The notes beneath the pieces were generated by a model, which was not told where the DNA came from, did not search any database, and saw only the letters and a list, made by a program, of their open reading frames with translations. Source: Halichondria panicea (Eukaryota > Porifera > Demospongiae > Suberitida > Halichondriidae). Taken from it: a DNA stretch of 64,000 nucleotides. The translations under genes were made by a program, and so were the position numbers. The DNA is taken from contig NC_087377.1 in NCBI RefSeq assembly GCF_963675165.1, positions 8,635,122-8,699,121 on the forward strand, in the 5' to 3' direction. Shown in pieces: positions 20,395 to 32,334 of the stretch (positions are counted from its first letter, which is position 1; every line of letters starts with the position of its first letter).

Positions 20395-21380
20395 CTACAA
20401 TGTTTGCAATACCATCTCTTGTTTTTTTTTTATTGTATAGTCTATACATTTCTCATGGAACCAATTACCCTCTACCTTACAATGAGCGTTATCACATCCC
20501 ACCATCTTGCTTCCGTCATCTGGGCAACGGCAGTAACAGAAAACTTCAATATTTACAATTTTGTTCTTTGTGGACAATCTGGTGCTTCTTAATGTTAGAA
20601 GAGTGGGGAATGGTTCCATCTTTTCTTTTTCGATGCATTGCAGAAAATGCTGTCTCATGGCTCACATACATACAAGGATTGAGACCAAACGCAATATGTG
20701 TGATATTAGCAATTGCGAACAATCCGCAATCAGATGTGCCACTCTGTCTCTGCACATTTACTACGTTAACATATAAAACAGACTTGCTCGTGCGTACTAA
20801 TTTGGCCAGTATAACTTGTGTGTCTATACTTAACTCCGAGTATAGGGAATCATAAAGGTATACATCCGTTCCTTGTTCACAATTGATGGTAGATATAGCA
20901 ATCCAGTGATTGCCACGCGTGTGTAAAATTTGAATAGAATCTGGTGGCAGAGATTTGACAGACTTCGATTGTTGCAATACTGTAGGCTTCAATCCACCAT
21001 ACTAATTGACCTCTCAATAGCTCGTGGGCACACATCATGTGCATGGTTGTCATTTAGCCATTGTTGTTTATGGAGCAGAGTAATTCTATCTGCTTGGTAA
21101 ACATGTAGATTATTTATTTGTTTCCAAACAATCCTGACAGATTTTGAGCTCCCGGAGCTATCATCATCCCCAATAGCCTCGATCCCAGGCCGAGTTTTCG
21201 CTTTTATAACGGTTAGGCGAACAATTTGCCTAACCGTTATAAAAGCGAAAACTCGGCCTGGGATCGAGGCTACATCCCCAATAACAATTACGTCTGGGTT
21301 AGTGTGGCTTCTTGATATAAACTGATGACTAATAAATGATTCGCATTTTGCTGTCAGCAGAAATTCTTTAGCAGTTACAA
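20395..21380 (-). pseudogene. Ulp1-type protease plus PHD finger, frameshifted
   Basis: This module probably formed the C-terminal part, or a second gene, of the 6.03-kb transposon. Reading from the right: WKQINNLHVYQADRITLLHK and QQWLNDNHAHDV (Ulp1 N-terminal lobe), a one-base frameshift near 20999, then GNHWIAISTI (catalytic His), VYLYDSLYS (Asp) and QRQSGTSDCGLFAIA (Gln and Cys). Another frameshift near 20655 is followed by CYCRCPDDGSKMVGCDNAHC...WFHEKCI, a PHD-like finger. A palindromic insertion at 21174-21272 splits the upstream part. The catalytic residues are preserved but the frame is not, so the copy is dead. The pairing of Ulp1 with a PHD finger parallels the neighbouring Mutator-like element, which has both in separate genes. 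Confidence 0.75.
21174..21272. mobile_element. 99-bp near-perfect palindrome (foldback element) with 9-bp target duplication
   Basis: TAGCCTCGATCCCAGGCCGA... runs into an exact inverse copy ending ...GGGATCGAGGCTA, with a loop of about 9 bases. CATCCCCAA is duplicated at 21165-21173 and 21273-21281. The insertion lies inside the degraded transposase/Ulp1 gene. Confidence 0.85.
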
Positions 21381-21571
21381 GTTTTTCTTGGTCAGCATTG
21401 TACCGTGCTTACATACTTGAAGTATTTGTAGAAGTTGCAGCTTGGGATTTGACCTCGATGCAGCTGTTGGAAAGGGTACATATGTATGCTGATGTTGGAA
21501 TGTATGTGTGTGTTATCTTTGGATTATCGAACACTTTGAAAAGACTGCAACCAGTAGCGCTCTTTTGCTGT

Positions 21572-22010
21572 TCAAACCAGGAACAGAGAACACCAATAGC
21601 ATCCACTGACAGTTCTACCGAGAACTGTTTGTATATACTGTTGGTTTTTCTGATTCAATTTAGCAAACTGCAAAACCTTTCCTATTGACCATTTATTATC
21701 CGTTTCAAAAACACACATGTCTCCAAGGTTCAACACTTGTGCAACAAAAGGCTCTGGGCTATCCTGAAAATAATTCTTCTGAGATGTGACACTGTCAGAA
21801 GAGAAAGGTTGCTTGTTCCTCACTCGGAATAATCTATCTGAAGAAACTCTCTCTCCTTCTTGAAACAGCCAAACGGCTGTGGTTTTCCTAATGAATATAG
21901 GCACTTTATTAACAAACACTTGAAGAAATGGCTTCATTGAAAAAGCACTCTCTTTCAATTTCTTAGCGCATGGCTCCTCTGCTGCTGATGGCGAATAGGT
22001 ATCAGGTATG
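21572..22010 (-). pseudogene. Segment between transposase and Ulp1 of the 6.03-kb element
   Basis: An open stretch on the transposase strand reads YVPDTYSPSAAEEP, KPFLQVFVNKVPIFIRKTTA, VWLFQEGERVSSDRLFRVR and MCVFETDNKWSIGKVLQFAK. A second piece, YIPTSAYICTLSNSCIEVKS, continues at about 21430. It looks like a domain linking transposase to Ulp1, broken by frame changes. I do not recognise the domain. Confidence 0.45.
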
Positions 22011-22071
22011 TACTGTACTCGGTGATCCAGGACATAGATTTATGGGTACGTAAGTTGGTAAAGAGTTTGAT

Positions 22072-25000
22072 TCAGGAAGAGAATGCTGAAGTTTTTTTTA
22101 ACTTGTGCTCTAAGTCAGGAGATATCAAGCAATCAGCCAACGCTTTAATATCATTTCCAATGTCAACTGGATTATCTTCACAAACCTCTTGAACCAACAT
22201 TGTTGTAGTACACTCATTTGACTTGTGGCAATATTCGTCCTCACTGTCATCTGAGTCTCCAAAGATATCTGATTCTGTCACAGTGGGAATATCATCCCAC
22301 CGTTGATTCTCCTTCAGTAGCTCAATCATACCCAGTGCTTCAACTTTCTCTCTTGCTTTTATCTTGGATCTGACTATAGCCTCGGCTATGTCAGAATCAG
22401 TGATTTCACTCAACAACGAGGTGCGAGAGAGAGAGTTTGTACCACTTTTTGCTTCATGCTTTTTTTTGTGGAAAGATGATGTTGGTCTCTGAGGATTCTG
22501 CTTGAAGTTTTGACTGAATTTGTAACCGATGTACACGTCTTAACAAACCCAACATCCCAAAGTTGATAACAGTTGAAAACATGCTATTCATACTTCGTGC
22601 TGCTCTAAATAAACCTTCACATGGTTGAGATCCTAGCATCCATGGCAAAAACGAATCAGGGTGCTGCTTGAGCTCATTTCGAATCGTATAAAGAAGGGTT
22701 ACAAGAGAATGTGCGTTAAGTTCAATACACATGTAGGCATTGAATGTTATGAAGTTATCTTGGAGATTGTACCGTGGATGTAGCTTTATCCACTCACGCC
22801 AGTAACGTATAAAAAAAGTAGGATACCATATCTTCTCAATTCTTTCAGTGGGACTCAATTCCTTACTTAGGTAGCTGTCGACAACACACTGCATCAATTC
22901 CACGTATTGTTTTGTAGCTTTGGAATCAGGAAGGCTTTCTAACAGATGAGCTGCTTTGACAATGTTAATAACGGCATCAAAGTTCTGTTTATCCTTGTGG
23001 TCAACGTCTTTTTCCCGTAAACCATGAATGTCTTTCCCATAAGTGGCCATAAGTATTCGTATATGGTGTACACCAGCAACACAACTACCCATTGGTAGTA
23101 TAACCGATGGCTTAAGAAGTCTGCACTTTAATTTCACTCCAATGTGGACAATATCTTGGACGTAGGCTATTGAGCTAGGCCTTTGTAAGCAAAACCATGG
23201 GTGCCATTTGGATGGAACTTTCGGAGCAGCTAATATGGGCTTAGGAATTAGGTCCAACAATACATTACATTTTGAATCCTTTAGACCTGCACACACCTGC
23301 ATTGCAGTCAATAGTCGGGTGTCCCCGTCTGAGCCAAAACTTAGAACCTTTAAACCCCTTTTTTGACACTCTTGTACTATGTACTTCCACCGTAACATGA
23401 TGTGCTCAGTGGTAAACTTGTTATCAGTTCCAAAACATGCTAAGCAGAATGGTGGAATGTTCACAGATAACGGTTTAGCCATGTATACATATGCATACCT
23501 AGCCATCTGATTTTCAGAAAACACCCTCTCTATAGCCTCAAATGAAACAGCCAAGAACGTGTCTGATTTGGGAAGACCATATCTATCCAGTGGAAGAACA
23601 AAACCAACGCATCTATCTGTTTTGCTGTCATACTCCACCCGGGATATTACTCTAGTTGCATCTTCTCCTATGGACACAATGTTAGGTCCATTATGTTTAG
23701 CAATATGTTCAACTAGCTCATCAAATCGGAACTCTCCTTCACTTATGGTTTTGTAGTCCGAGTGGACAAGCCGCTGTACAGTTCTCAGGGATGGTAATGC
23801 TTGTGATAAGTTTTGTTGTAAAAAATCATAAGCTAGAGGCCCAGCATAAATAAACAGTGATGTGGCAAATTTCTTTAGCTTGTCAGAATGCCTTCGCCCA
23901 TGTGGTAACTTGCTGGCATTTTTTTCAGCATTTGACATCAACTGTCTAAGAATTGGAGTACAAGAGCTTAAGAGTAAGTCAGGTGACATTTCACATTCGT
24001 TACTTCTGAGTAAGTGTTGTAACTTTTTGTTTTCGGTGGTGAGTTGATCAATTTCATTGGTAATCGAGAAAAAGTCAATTATCTTAGTTTGATCTGGACA
24101 TTTTTGTACAGTCTCTAATTTTCTCTTGTGCCTACCATAACGGGAATAATCTAAGACAGTTATTTGTGCAGTGGCCCCTCCCTTATTTTCTGCCATTATC
24201 GTACAGGAGAGAGGGGCCTCTTCAAAATTCTGAGCTTTGATGTCTTCAGGTAGCACTGTCGATTGCTGCTTGTTGAGAGGGTAGGCAAAACGTTCAGGTG
24301 TTTGCTCGTTGAGAGGGTAGGCAGGTGGTTGCTCCTTGAGAGGGTAGGCAGACCGTTCAGGTGTTGGCTCGTTGAGAGGGTAGGCAAAACGTTCAGGTGG
24401 TTGCTCCTTTTCAGGTGGTTGCTCGTTGAGAGGGTAGGCAGAACGTTCAGGTGGTTGCTCGTCATTGAGAGTGATGGCAGAACGTTCAGGTGTTTGCTCG
24501 TTGAGAGAGTAGGCAGAAAGTTCAGGTGTTTGCTCGTTGAGAGGGTAGGCAGAATGTTCAGGTGTTTGCTCATTGAGAGAGTAGGCAGAATGTTCAGGTG
24601 TTTGCTCGTTGAGAGGGTAGGCAGAATGTTCAGGTGTTTGCTCGTTGAGAGGGTAGGCAGAATGTTCAGGTGTTTGCTCGTTGAGAGAGTAGGCAGAATG
24701 TTCAGGTGTTTGCTCGTTGAGAGAGTAGGCAGAACGTTCAGGTGGTTGCTCGTTGAGAGTGATGGCAGAACGTTTAGGTGGCGTGTGCTTCCTGAAAGAG
24801 GTAGAATGTTCTGAGTCTGTGTCTGATGACTGAGCAGTGGACACTGACGTTGTAGAAGGAGATAAAAACGCTGCCAAAGTACTCTGAGTGCCTCCTCCAT
24901 TCATGAGTATTTTGCACTTGGTAACGTGCCTAGTCCAATTAGATATTGAATATGTCGTCGTATGTATTCTACTGGGCTGCAGGTGAATTCTTGTTTGACA

Positions 25001-25576
25001 TGCAATGCACGTCACACATACTGATATGCAATGGCTCTTTGATAGGTTGGTCACCAATACTGAGAAGTGAGTGTTTTCTCTCAAACGTTTCACATGCTTT
25101 ATTGATTGATTCTTCCTTACCCAGGCAGAAATACTGCGTCTCACTTTCTTTGTAATAAAAGCAGTTGATTCAAACTCTGTGTCACTATCCGTACTATGCA
25201 TTCTGTTTGGCATTTTGTTTGGCTTGGATCTATTCTTTATTTTATCCTCAGGCTTATGAACAACTCCACACGATGCTACTTTTATCCTCTTTCTAACATC
25301 AATGACAAAGTTCATTATCCTTATTCTGTGGCCAGGAGGAAAAATAAATGACTCAACAGGTGAGCTTGGTACATGGCTGGGGGTATGATATTCTTTCTGA
25401 TTGGATTTGATAAACTTCTCTATCGTTTCTATAGAATTTCCAGGATTATCACTGATGTCCATAGTAGAAATCACATCAGCAATATCATATCCCGAGGCAA
25501 GCAGGCAGTTGACAACGTACTCTGGAAGGACTGACCGCATGAGAGAGATCACATCGAAACTGCTCCCTGTTGCCAT
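22072..25576 (-). pseudogene. DDE-type transposase of the 6.03-kb element, one frameshift
   Basis: A 1,040-codon frame (22454-25576) continues after a one-base shift in a run of A (about 22460) into EAKSGTNSLSRTSLLSEITD...AREKVEALGMIELLKEN down to 22072. Order: N-terminal domain; a zinc finger CVTCIACQTRIHL...HVTKCK near residues 185-220; a repeat region of 12-residue units (about 265-440); then the core with acidic residues in SIGEDATRV (about 638), SFGSDGDTRLL (about 751) and SQPCEGLFRAARSMN (about 988) that could form a DDE triad. QDIVHIGVKLKCRLL lies between the last two. I do not recognise the superfamily; the C-terminal FRAARSMNSMFSTVINFG motif should be diagnostic in a search. The long uninterrupted frame suggests recent decay. 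Confidence 0.7.
24268..24780 (-). repeat. Coding minisatellite, about 14 units of 36 bp
   Basis: The unit encodes NEQTPEHSAYPL with small changes (TPE/PPE, HSA/RSA/RFA). One unit is shortened to KEQPPE. Because 36 is a multiple of 3, other frames on both strands stay open as well and give long spurious open frames. The array lies in the linker of the transposase, between the zinc finger and the catalytic core. Confidence 0.9.
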
Positions 25577-25993
25577 TACCTATAATTACATAAAGCAATT
25601 CATATGTAACTTGCTAGAGGGGTATACGTTTACAGGTCTAAGTTTTACATACCTTATAGCTTTACAGCAGATTCCGAGCAGATTCCGAGGTGATATTGGA
25701 AGGAGGGACTGATTGCTAGTTTCAGATTCTGAGATGTACACATAATATAATAATGATAGACATAAAAATTATGACTATTATCCTATAGTACCTTCACTCA
25801 AGTTCTGTTCACTGTGCATGTGAAGAAACTCGCAGGCTATTCACCAGCCTGTGCAGTACCAGGTACTAGGTGCAGTACAGTGCAGTCTAGCTAGTTGTTA
25901 CTGGCACAAGCATGCGCTAAAATGACTCTAAGTAACATTGAGATTACAATAAGATTACGGAAAATGAGGTCAAAGCCGGAATGACAAAGGTTG

Positions 25994-26088
25994 GGATTTC
26001 AGAGATTTCAGAGATTTCAAGATTTCGGGATTTCATGAGATTTCATGAGATTTCAAAAGATTTCAAAAGTAGGTGTACAAGATTTCAC
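25994..26088. repeat. Right subterminal GATTTC array
   Basis: Repeats of CAGAGATTTC, CATGAGATTTC and CAAAAGATTTC run up to the right TIR. They are in the same plus-strand orientation as the left array, so the two arrays are direct rather than inverted, unlike the TIRs. Confidence 0.65.
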
Positions 26089-26111
26089 CCAGTGTCGGAC
26101 CCCTCGGTCTA

Positions 26112-28130
26112 GTCAGAGAGTCTGAAGTAGATCAAGGACCTTATGCACAGCATGCAGTCATCATCATGGCCCCTACTAGGGAGCTGGCACAACAAGTAAG
26201 CTCTATTACCTATGTTCTTCCCCACTATACTATCTCTCACTTTCTTCCCCCACTATCCTCCCCCCATTATAATCACAGATTGAAGAGGAGACACAAAAGT
26301 TTGCCAATTAAGCCATTGGGTATTCGTACTGTCAGTATAATAGGTGGAGCCTCTCGTGAAGAGCAAGGATTCTTGTTGCGCCTCGGCTGTGAGATTGTCA
26401 TAGCAACGCTAGGACGACTACTAGATGTACTGGGTAAGTACCTATAATCAACAGTATTGCACAAGTGTTAGTTTATCATGTGTTATAATTATCTTGCAGA
26501 GAATCGTTACCTTGTGCTGGTCCAGTGTACTAACGTTGTACTGGATGAGGTATGTACATGTAAATTTACTTTTATTCGAGTGTGTATAGACCATACATGC
26601 AGGTTCACCCCCCCCCCCCCTGTAGGCTGATCGTATGATAGACATGGGGTTTGAACCTGATGTCAAGAAATATACTAGAGCACATCCCACTCTCAAATAT
26701 GAAGCCGGACACTGAGGGCGCAGAAAACCCTGAGGTCCTATTGAGTAATATTGACTCCCAGCATAAGTGTAGACAAACTGTCATGTTCCCAGCCACCATG
26801 CCCTCAGGGAGCAGTAGAGAGGATGGCTAGGAACTACCTACTACCTGCGTAGGCCTGCTGTTGTCTACATTAGTGCAGCAGGTATGTACACATGTACCAG
26901 TTGTAGCAACTCCATAACTTTAATTCCGTTCGTCCAATAATTTATGATTTTCTGAAAGCCTTTCAAGGCCTTTCAAATGATGTGTTAAATTCAAATGTCT
27001 AGTTTCAGCCTGTTTTTGACAAAATACCATGGTCTTTAAATTTTTTGGCCTATTTCACAATTGAGATTTGAGCACTTGGAGGAGGATCCTAAGCGTTCAA
27101 AAAATCAGAAAATTATTGAATTTGGATCACCAGACCTCTAGTTAGAGAGCTAGCTAATTGAACCCGTGGAAAGGGAAAAACATTACCTGTATATTTTTTG
27201 TTCTCGTTCATAGCTAGCTAGTCACCATGGCTACTATAATTACTAGGATCCCCCACAGGTACAGAGTTACATGTACAGGTTTTTCTACAAAATGTATAGC
27301 TGCCCAACTATCAGATGTTATGTTGTGAATGTGTGTGTGTGTTGCTGCAGGAAAACCGACGGAGCGTGTTGAGCAAATAGTTCACTTTGTCTGAGGGATA
27401 AAAGCGTAAGAAGTTATTGTCCCTCCTGGGTAGTGGACTAGACCCTCCCATCATCATCTCAGAAGAAAGGTGCTGATGTCCTCTCTAAAAGTCTGGAGAA
27501 AATGGGAGTGAGTACTTTCATGTTCTTAGACTATAGGCATAATTATAATTAAGTAGTGTAGTGTGTTCTTTTGTTATGCGCAAGCGAGGTATACGGTAGC
27601 GTGTGTGTGTGTAGACTAGGCCCTGATAAATTATGCAAGTTTTGCATAACGACGTTCTAATGGAAAAAAAAATGGCTGGAAGGTGAATATTATGGATCAA
27701 TTCATGTCAGCAAGATAACCTGAGAATTAATTATGTCTTGTGTCGGTTGAGTTGTCTATGTTTTAATTAATTTGAATTTGTCCCTGTCACATTTTTATGA
27801 GAATAATAGGCTGTTTATTGTGTAGCTTTGACACCTCCACCGAGGCATCAGCACCCGCAGTGCTTTCAATTAGCTGCACCAACTGTAGTATTGGTATTGA
27901 AGTATAGTACATGTTGTGTTGGTTACTGAACCTTCTTGTTTCCAGTATAGTGCTGCAGTACTGCACGGTGGCAGGAATCAAGAACAAAGCTATACTAACA
28001 CACATCTATTAACTAGGATTAGCACAACTTATACCTCCCCACACTTGTACTCCCTATTAGAGTGTATGCTTTAAAGAGCCTCAAGAATGAAGAGAAGGGT
28101 ATTCTAGTGGCTACTGACGTGGTTGGCATG
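26112..28130 (+). pseudogene. DDX23: Unprocessed pseudogene of DEAD-box helicase DDX23/PRP28
   Basis: DDX23 is a U5 snRNP helicase. Exon-like blocks, with introns still between them, match its core in order: [20 protein letters not shown] (26126-26194); IEEETQKFA, then [20 protein letters not shown] and [19 protein letters not shown] (26279-26432); ENRYLVLVQCTNVVLDE and [15 protein letters not shown] (26501-26670, DEAD box); [12 protein letters not shown] (about 26705); KPTERVEQ followed by a stop (about 27355); KKGADVLSKSLEKMG (about 27460-27507); AAVLHGGRNQEQ (about 27953); EEKGILVATDVVG (about 28090-28128). A TAA breaks the second block, motif Ib TPGR has become TLGR, and there are further stops. 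The 5' half is missing. The right end of the 6.03-kb transposon abuts the first block. Confidence 0.8.
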
Positions 28131-28189
28131 CAGAGGTATAGACATCAGTTAATTCCAGTGTGTGTGTGCAGTACACCATCTTACCATGC

Positions 28190-28620
28190 AACTGTACTAC
28201 TAGGAAAGGGAGAGGAGAAAAAAGGATGCAAGGGAGCTAAAAGGCAAATGGACAAAGAAGTCAGAAGAGAAGAAGAAAGAAGAAGAAAAAATGCGGAGAG
28301 ATGAAGAGGAGAGGAAAAGTAGAAGAAAAGAGAAGGAAGAGGAATTAAGAGGTGAGGCGCAAGAAGATAAAGGAAGATAAGGATGATGAAACAAATATGA
28401 ACCAGGAGAAGGTGGAGGAGAAACTAGAGGAGGAGACAGGCCATCTAGTCAATACAGTAAGCTAATGATTTTACTCATGACTAATTGTAATGTTCTGTCT
28501 TTCAATATAGATATCCCATTGCTCAGTAACATTTAACGTAGGAGTAACTTATAATAGCCATGGGGAAAGAGAAAGGGGAGGACGAAGGGGAGGACGAAAG
28601 AGAAAACCCAAATAAAAAGA
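28190..28620 (+). other. Purine-rich, charged low-complexity stretch
   Basis: A/G-rich sequence gives KREEERRRKNAERR-like and EEKLEEETGHL-like open pieces with no domain. It may be a decayed charged region of the helicase pseudogene, or simple sequence. I cannot decide which. Confidence 0.35.
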
Positions 28621-28839
28621 AGAACGAACATACATTGTATTATTCAGTTACTTATATACATAACTTATAATAATATAAGTAGCTATTAGTTGACTCTATA
28701 TATACTGTGTTGTTATAAATATTATTTAACAGGAGTGCATGAATATTAATACTCCTGCTAATAATTATAGCCTCAGGAATTTAATTTATGTGTGTGGGCG
28801 TTCTGCGGTCAAGCATAGGTCAAGCAATCATTCGAGCAA

Positions 28840-28909
28840 TAAAAAGCGCGACAGCACAAAGTTTCTCTATTCGATATTCTGAAAAGAACGAGTATAAAGT
28901 TTTGCAGAG
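28840..28909 (+). other. Possible non-coding first exon of the CABIT-SAM gene
   Basis: The sequence ...AGTTTTGCAGAG|GTGAGTGAGG at 28909/28910 is a strong donor in a region without coding sequence. A first intron of about 3.4 kb would follow. Only the donor supports this. Confidence 0.25.
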
Positions 28910-31900
28910 GTGAGTGAGGTTAAGCTATAGTTTATTCAATTCAGGAGGCTTTTAACTACACAATCATGTTTGTTTAAAGTTTTGATAAGGCTATGGTTAT
29001 TGTTTGACAATTGAAATTATGCAGTTTACTTCTTGTTGCTGTTCAGCTTACAGTAGATTAGTACATCAATGGCACGCTTATCCTTATATAGGTGGCTGCA
29101 TAAAATGTATGTATGTTTAGCATTAATTTTGGTAGTTCACTTTAATATCTTGCTTGTTGTTATAACAACCATGACCTCTAGCTAGCTCTGCTGGATTAAT
29201 TATAGGTTGCCATGCATGTTGAGTGATGAAAGTTGTTGTTGTATAGAGTGAAGCAATTTTTAGGTGTGTTGCTAGCTGGATAGCTATGGTGTGACTTTTG
29301 AGGCATTTTTTGAGGGGTGTCTTGCAGATGAACATTCCCAAACTACCAATAACCTTTTGGTGTGAATTTCATTAGATAAGCTTCTGTTTAATATGATTAA
29401 CGCTGTATTAAAAGCACAGATAGCGTAAAATGTATGTATTCCAATCCTTTTACACGTCCATGTTGTTGTTCATAGTGACAGCTTTGCTCCATTTAACTGC
29501 ATTGGTGGGCCTTCAAGTCAGATTAACGCAATGAGTTGACCATATTTTTTATTTATACTTGATAACAATATTATTTGTATTGCTCGAAATGTGTGCAATG
29601 ATCTCTGATAAGCAACGCACATTTGTGTGGTAGCTACGAGTTCACGATGGGTAGATGGGTAAATTGAGATTCGCTCACTCAGTATTCAGGGCACTTGTTT
29701 AGCTCATAATTGATCATGTTGTTGTATGTAATTATAAGGTGTTAACTAATACAGACTTAGTCATGAGACTGAACTCATGACTTGTAGGTAATTCATGGAT
29801 ACATTCATTCCAATCTGTGGGTATGAATGTAAGTGTTACTGCATTCAGACTTAGCTTTGAGAAATTGAGAGAGGCATGTCAACAAATTGCATCAGTCTGT
29901 GTAATACCTTGTAAGTACTTCTAGCCTCAGGCAACCACCACTATAATACACCAATTTTGGTATTCCACTACAAGCCAATTAGAGTTTGTGTCATCCCATC
30001 TGCCTTGTATATAAGTTGTATTCCCACTTTACTCAAGTGTGTGTTTCATTAAATACACAGCTTTGTTTGAGGTTATGCTGCCAACAAGGGCTCAGTAATT
30101 GTCTTGTTGGCTGGCATGTAAACAAAGGAAATGGCATGAGCCAATTTTTGACACACCACTCATTGTGTGGGAGATATAATAGCATTAGTTACTTGTACAA
30201 TTGTATTTTGGGTGCCTGTATTCTTATATGCTATGCTCCGGTCTGTGCCAGTCACCTTGTTTGTCATGGCATGTAAACAAACCTTCTCAGCTAAAGGAAA
30301 TGAAACCAAATACTTTGCACGTGGTAGGTTGCTGTAATTGTACCTCTATGTTTCCTTGTATCATTGTAGGGATGCAGTGAGCGTGTAAACATTGTGTTGA
30401 TGAGATTGGGCTGTAACCATGCATACCTTTGTGCACTACCTGTTTCTATCCGTTAATATTGGGAAAGAGATAGCTATGGGATAAGGCAAATTAAATATAA
30501 CTTCTGCAGTAATTTCGTCTGATAAGCTTGTTGGGAAAATGTAGTTGCTTTGTTGTATGTAGATTCATGACTGATTGGCTTTAGGAGGAGCCTGTTATAT
30601 GGCAAAAACAATAATTGATAGCCCACAATCTCAGCAGGAGGTTTGTCATGCTGTGTCCCCCTAACAGCCACCATTACTCACCCCTCTTTTGTTAGTGATT
30701 GTTTTGTCTACACACACAGCTCTAATCTCTATAATGATCTTTGCTGTGTTCTTGTTCCTTTTGTGTCTGAGTACACCCACTTTGTTTTTTAGACACTAAT
30801 GATATTTAGCAGCTGTTTGTTGCTGCCCCAAATGAGCTTGGCTCCTTCCTCTGGTAGTGAACCAATCTGTCACTTCCTGAACAGATAGTTGCCATGTTTG
30901 ACCACCTTAGCTTGCAAGACATCACACAGTTACCAATGCCTTAGAACAACATCCTTGATAGATAGCAGCCTGTCCATTCTATTGTAAGCCTCTAGGAAGT
31001 ACCCTTGGATACCTCTGCACCTGGTATAATCACAAAGAGCTAGAGACCTTAGAAGGGATTGCAGCATGCGAAAAGTGTCCTTTGAATGTATTTAGGCTTG
31101 GGTCATATGCAACCTTAAGTCATATTCACATGTTGATGATGTTACAGTAATTCATGGAATGGTTGCAGCAGGTGCAAAGCATGAGAGACCACATCTTATA
31201 TTGTGGTCCCTCACATCAATGGTTAGGGACAGATACTCAAAGGCATTGCATCCTTGCACCTGCTTTCATAGGTGCTATTTGCTATTATTAAACCTTATTG
31301 TGGCCAGCACTTGTGTATCCTCAAAGCATATGGCTCATCACCTGTTTCTGTGGTTTGAGAGGTGGCTCTTTGGTCTTAGTGTGCTGCGTGCACTGGCATG
31401 GCCATGTGCAGACCAGCTGCTCTGCTGTAAGCACAGATGGATGATATAGGGCTTGCCTGTTTTTAATTGCTGTGCCAGTTAGTGTTAATTGCATTGTGTA
31501 CATTGGTTAACCATCAAGCTGAGTGAGACAAGGGTGACCTTTATTTCTTGGCTTACAGCAGTTTAATTTCAAGCAAATACGTTTCTAAGTAATGTTGTAT
31601 CACATGCAATTTGATGCATTCTGTACCGGTAGTATGTTAGCAGAAATGAGTTTCAGCGGGGGAAGCAATTGCTAGTGTCCGTTGTATAGTGTGTATAGTC
31701 AGTCGTGCAGTGTTTGAAATTACAGGAACAAATGAAATAAATTATGCAAACAGTGTACATAAAAGAAGGGTGATACTTCATTTCAGCTACCACAAAATAA
31801 CCAATGTAGCGGGTAAAATTGTGGGAACCAGCTGTAGTTTTTGCTTATGGATTAAATCTGAAGTTGTATTTTCAGTCTGCATTAATTATAGTGGTATAGC

Positions 31901-32334
31901 ATCTTCCACTTAAAATGTGGATAGCATAGCACAGGAAAGAGTGGTTTTTGACATGTGAACTTTTAGTCCTGTCTCACATGTCTCCTCCATGGTAGACATT
32001 CGGGCTGCATTCTTATTAACCAGGACATAACTTCCTTTCAGACATTCTATACATAGTTACTGTGGGTGTAATCCATATATTACTTTACATGGCATGTGGT
32101 ATGACGATTTGTGACCTGACATTTTAATGTGGGAGTCTTTAGTGATGTATGTACAGGGCATTGATGTGTGCAGAAACTGTGGGAGGATTCACCTTTGGTG
32201 TAACGTGTCGACATTTGTCTCTGGAAATTGAACTTACCACACACACACACACACTCCCACAGAATTCAGAGAAAGAGAATAATTCACTAATGTTGTGACA
32301 CAGACTCCTACAAAGTGTTTATAATCATATATGA
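28910..32334. other. Long non-coding stretch, probably intron upstream of the CABIT-SAM gene
   Basis: No open frame shows a family motif on either strand and I see no clear repeat ends. The T- and G-rich composition fits an intron of a plus-strand gene. Confidence 0.35.

Larger units (their letters stand above)
20075..26106. mobile_element. 6.03-kb DNA transposon with DDE-type transposase and Ulp1-PHD module (decayed)
   Basis: Perfect 18-bp TIRs CGAGGGGTCCGACACTGG occur at 20075-20092 and, inverted, at 26089-26106. They are flanked by the exact direct repeat GTCTAGTCAG at 20065-20074 and 26107-26116. Inside each TIR is an array of AGATTTC-type motifs pointing inward. All genes are on the minus strand: a transposase from 25576, then a Ulp1-PHD segment ending near 20395. 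At least three frameshifts and one foldback insertion disable them, while the ends are intact, so this copy could still be moved in trans. I cannot name the superfamily with confidence. Confidence 0.85.

Noticed and set aside
24196-24900. Long open frames in a second minus frame and on the plus strand across the minisatellite
   Set aside because: They arise because the 36-bp unit is a multiple of three. The frame continuous with the transposase is the coding one.
28062-28394. Charged Lys/Glu/Arg open frames on both strands
   Set aside because: Low-complexity purine-rich sequence gives these by chance; no domain. Noted only as possible helicase pseudogene remains.
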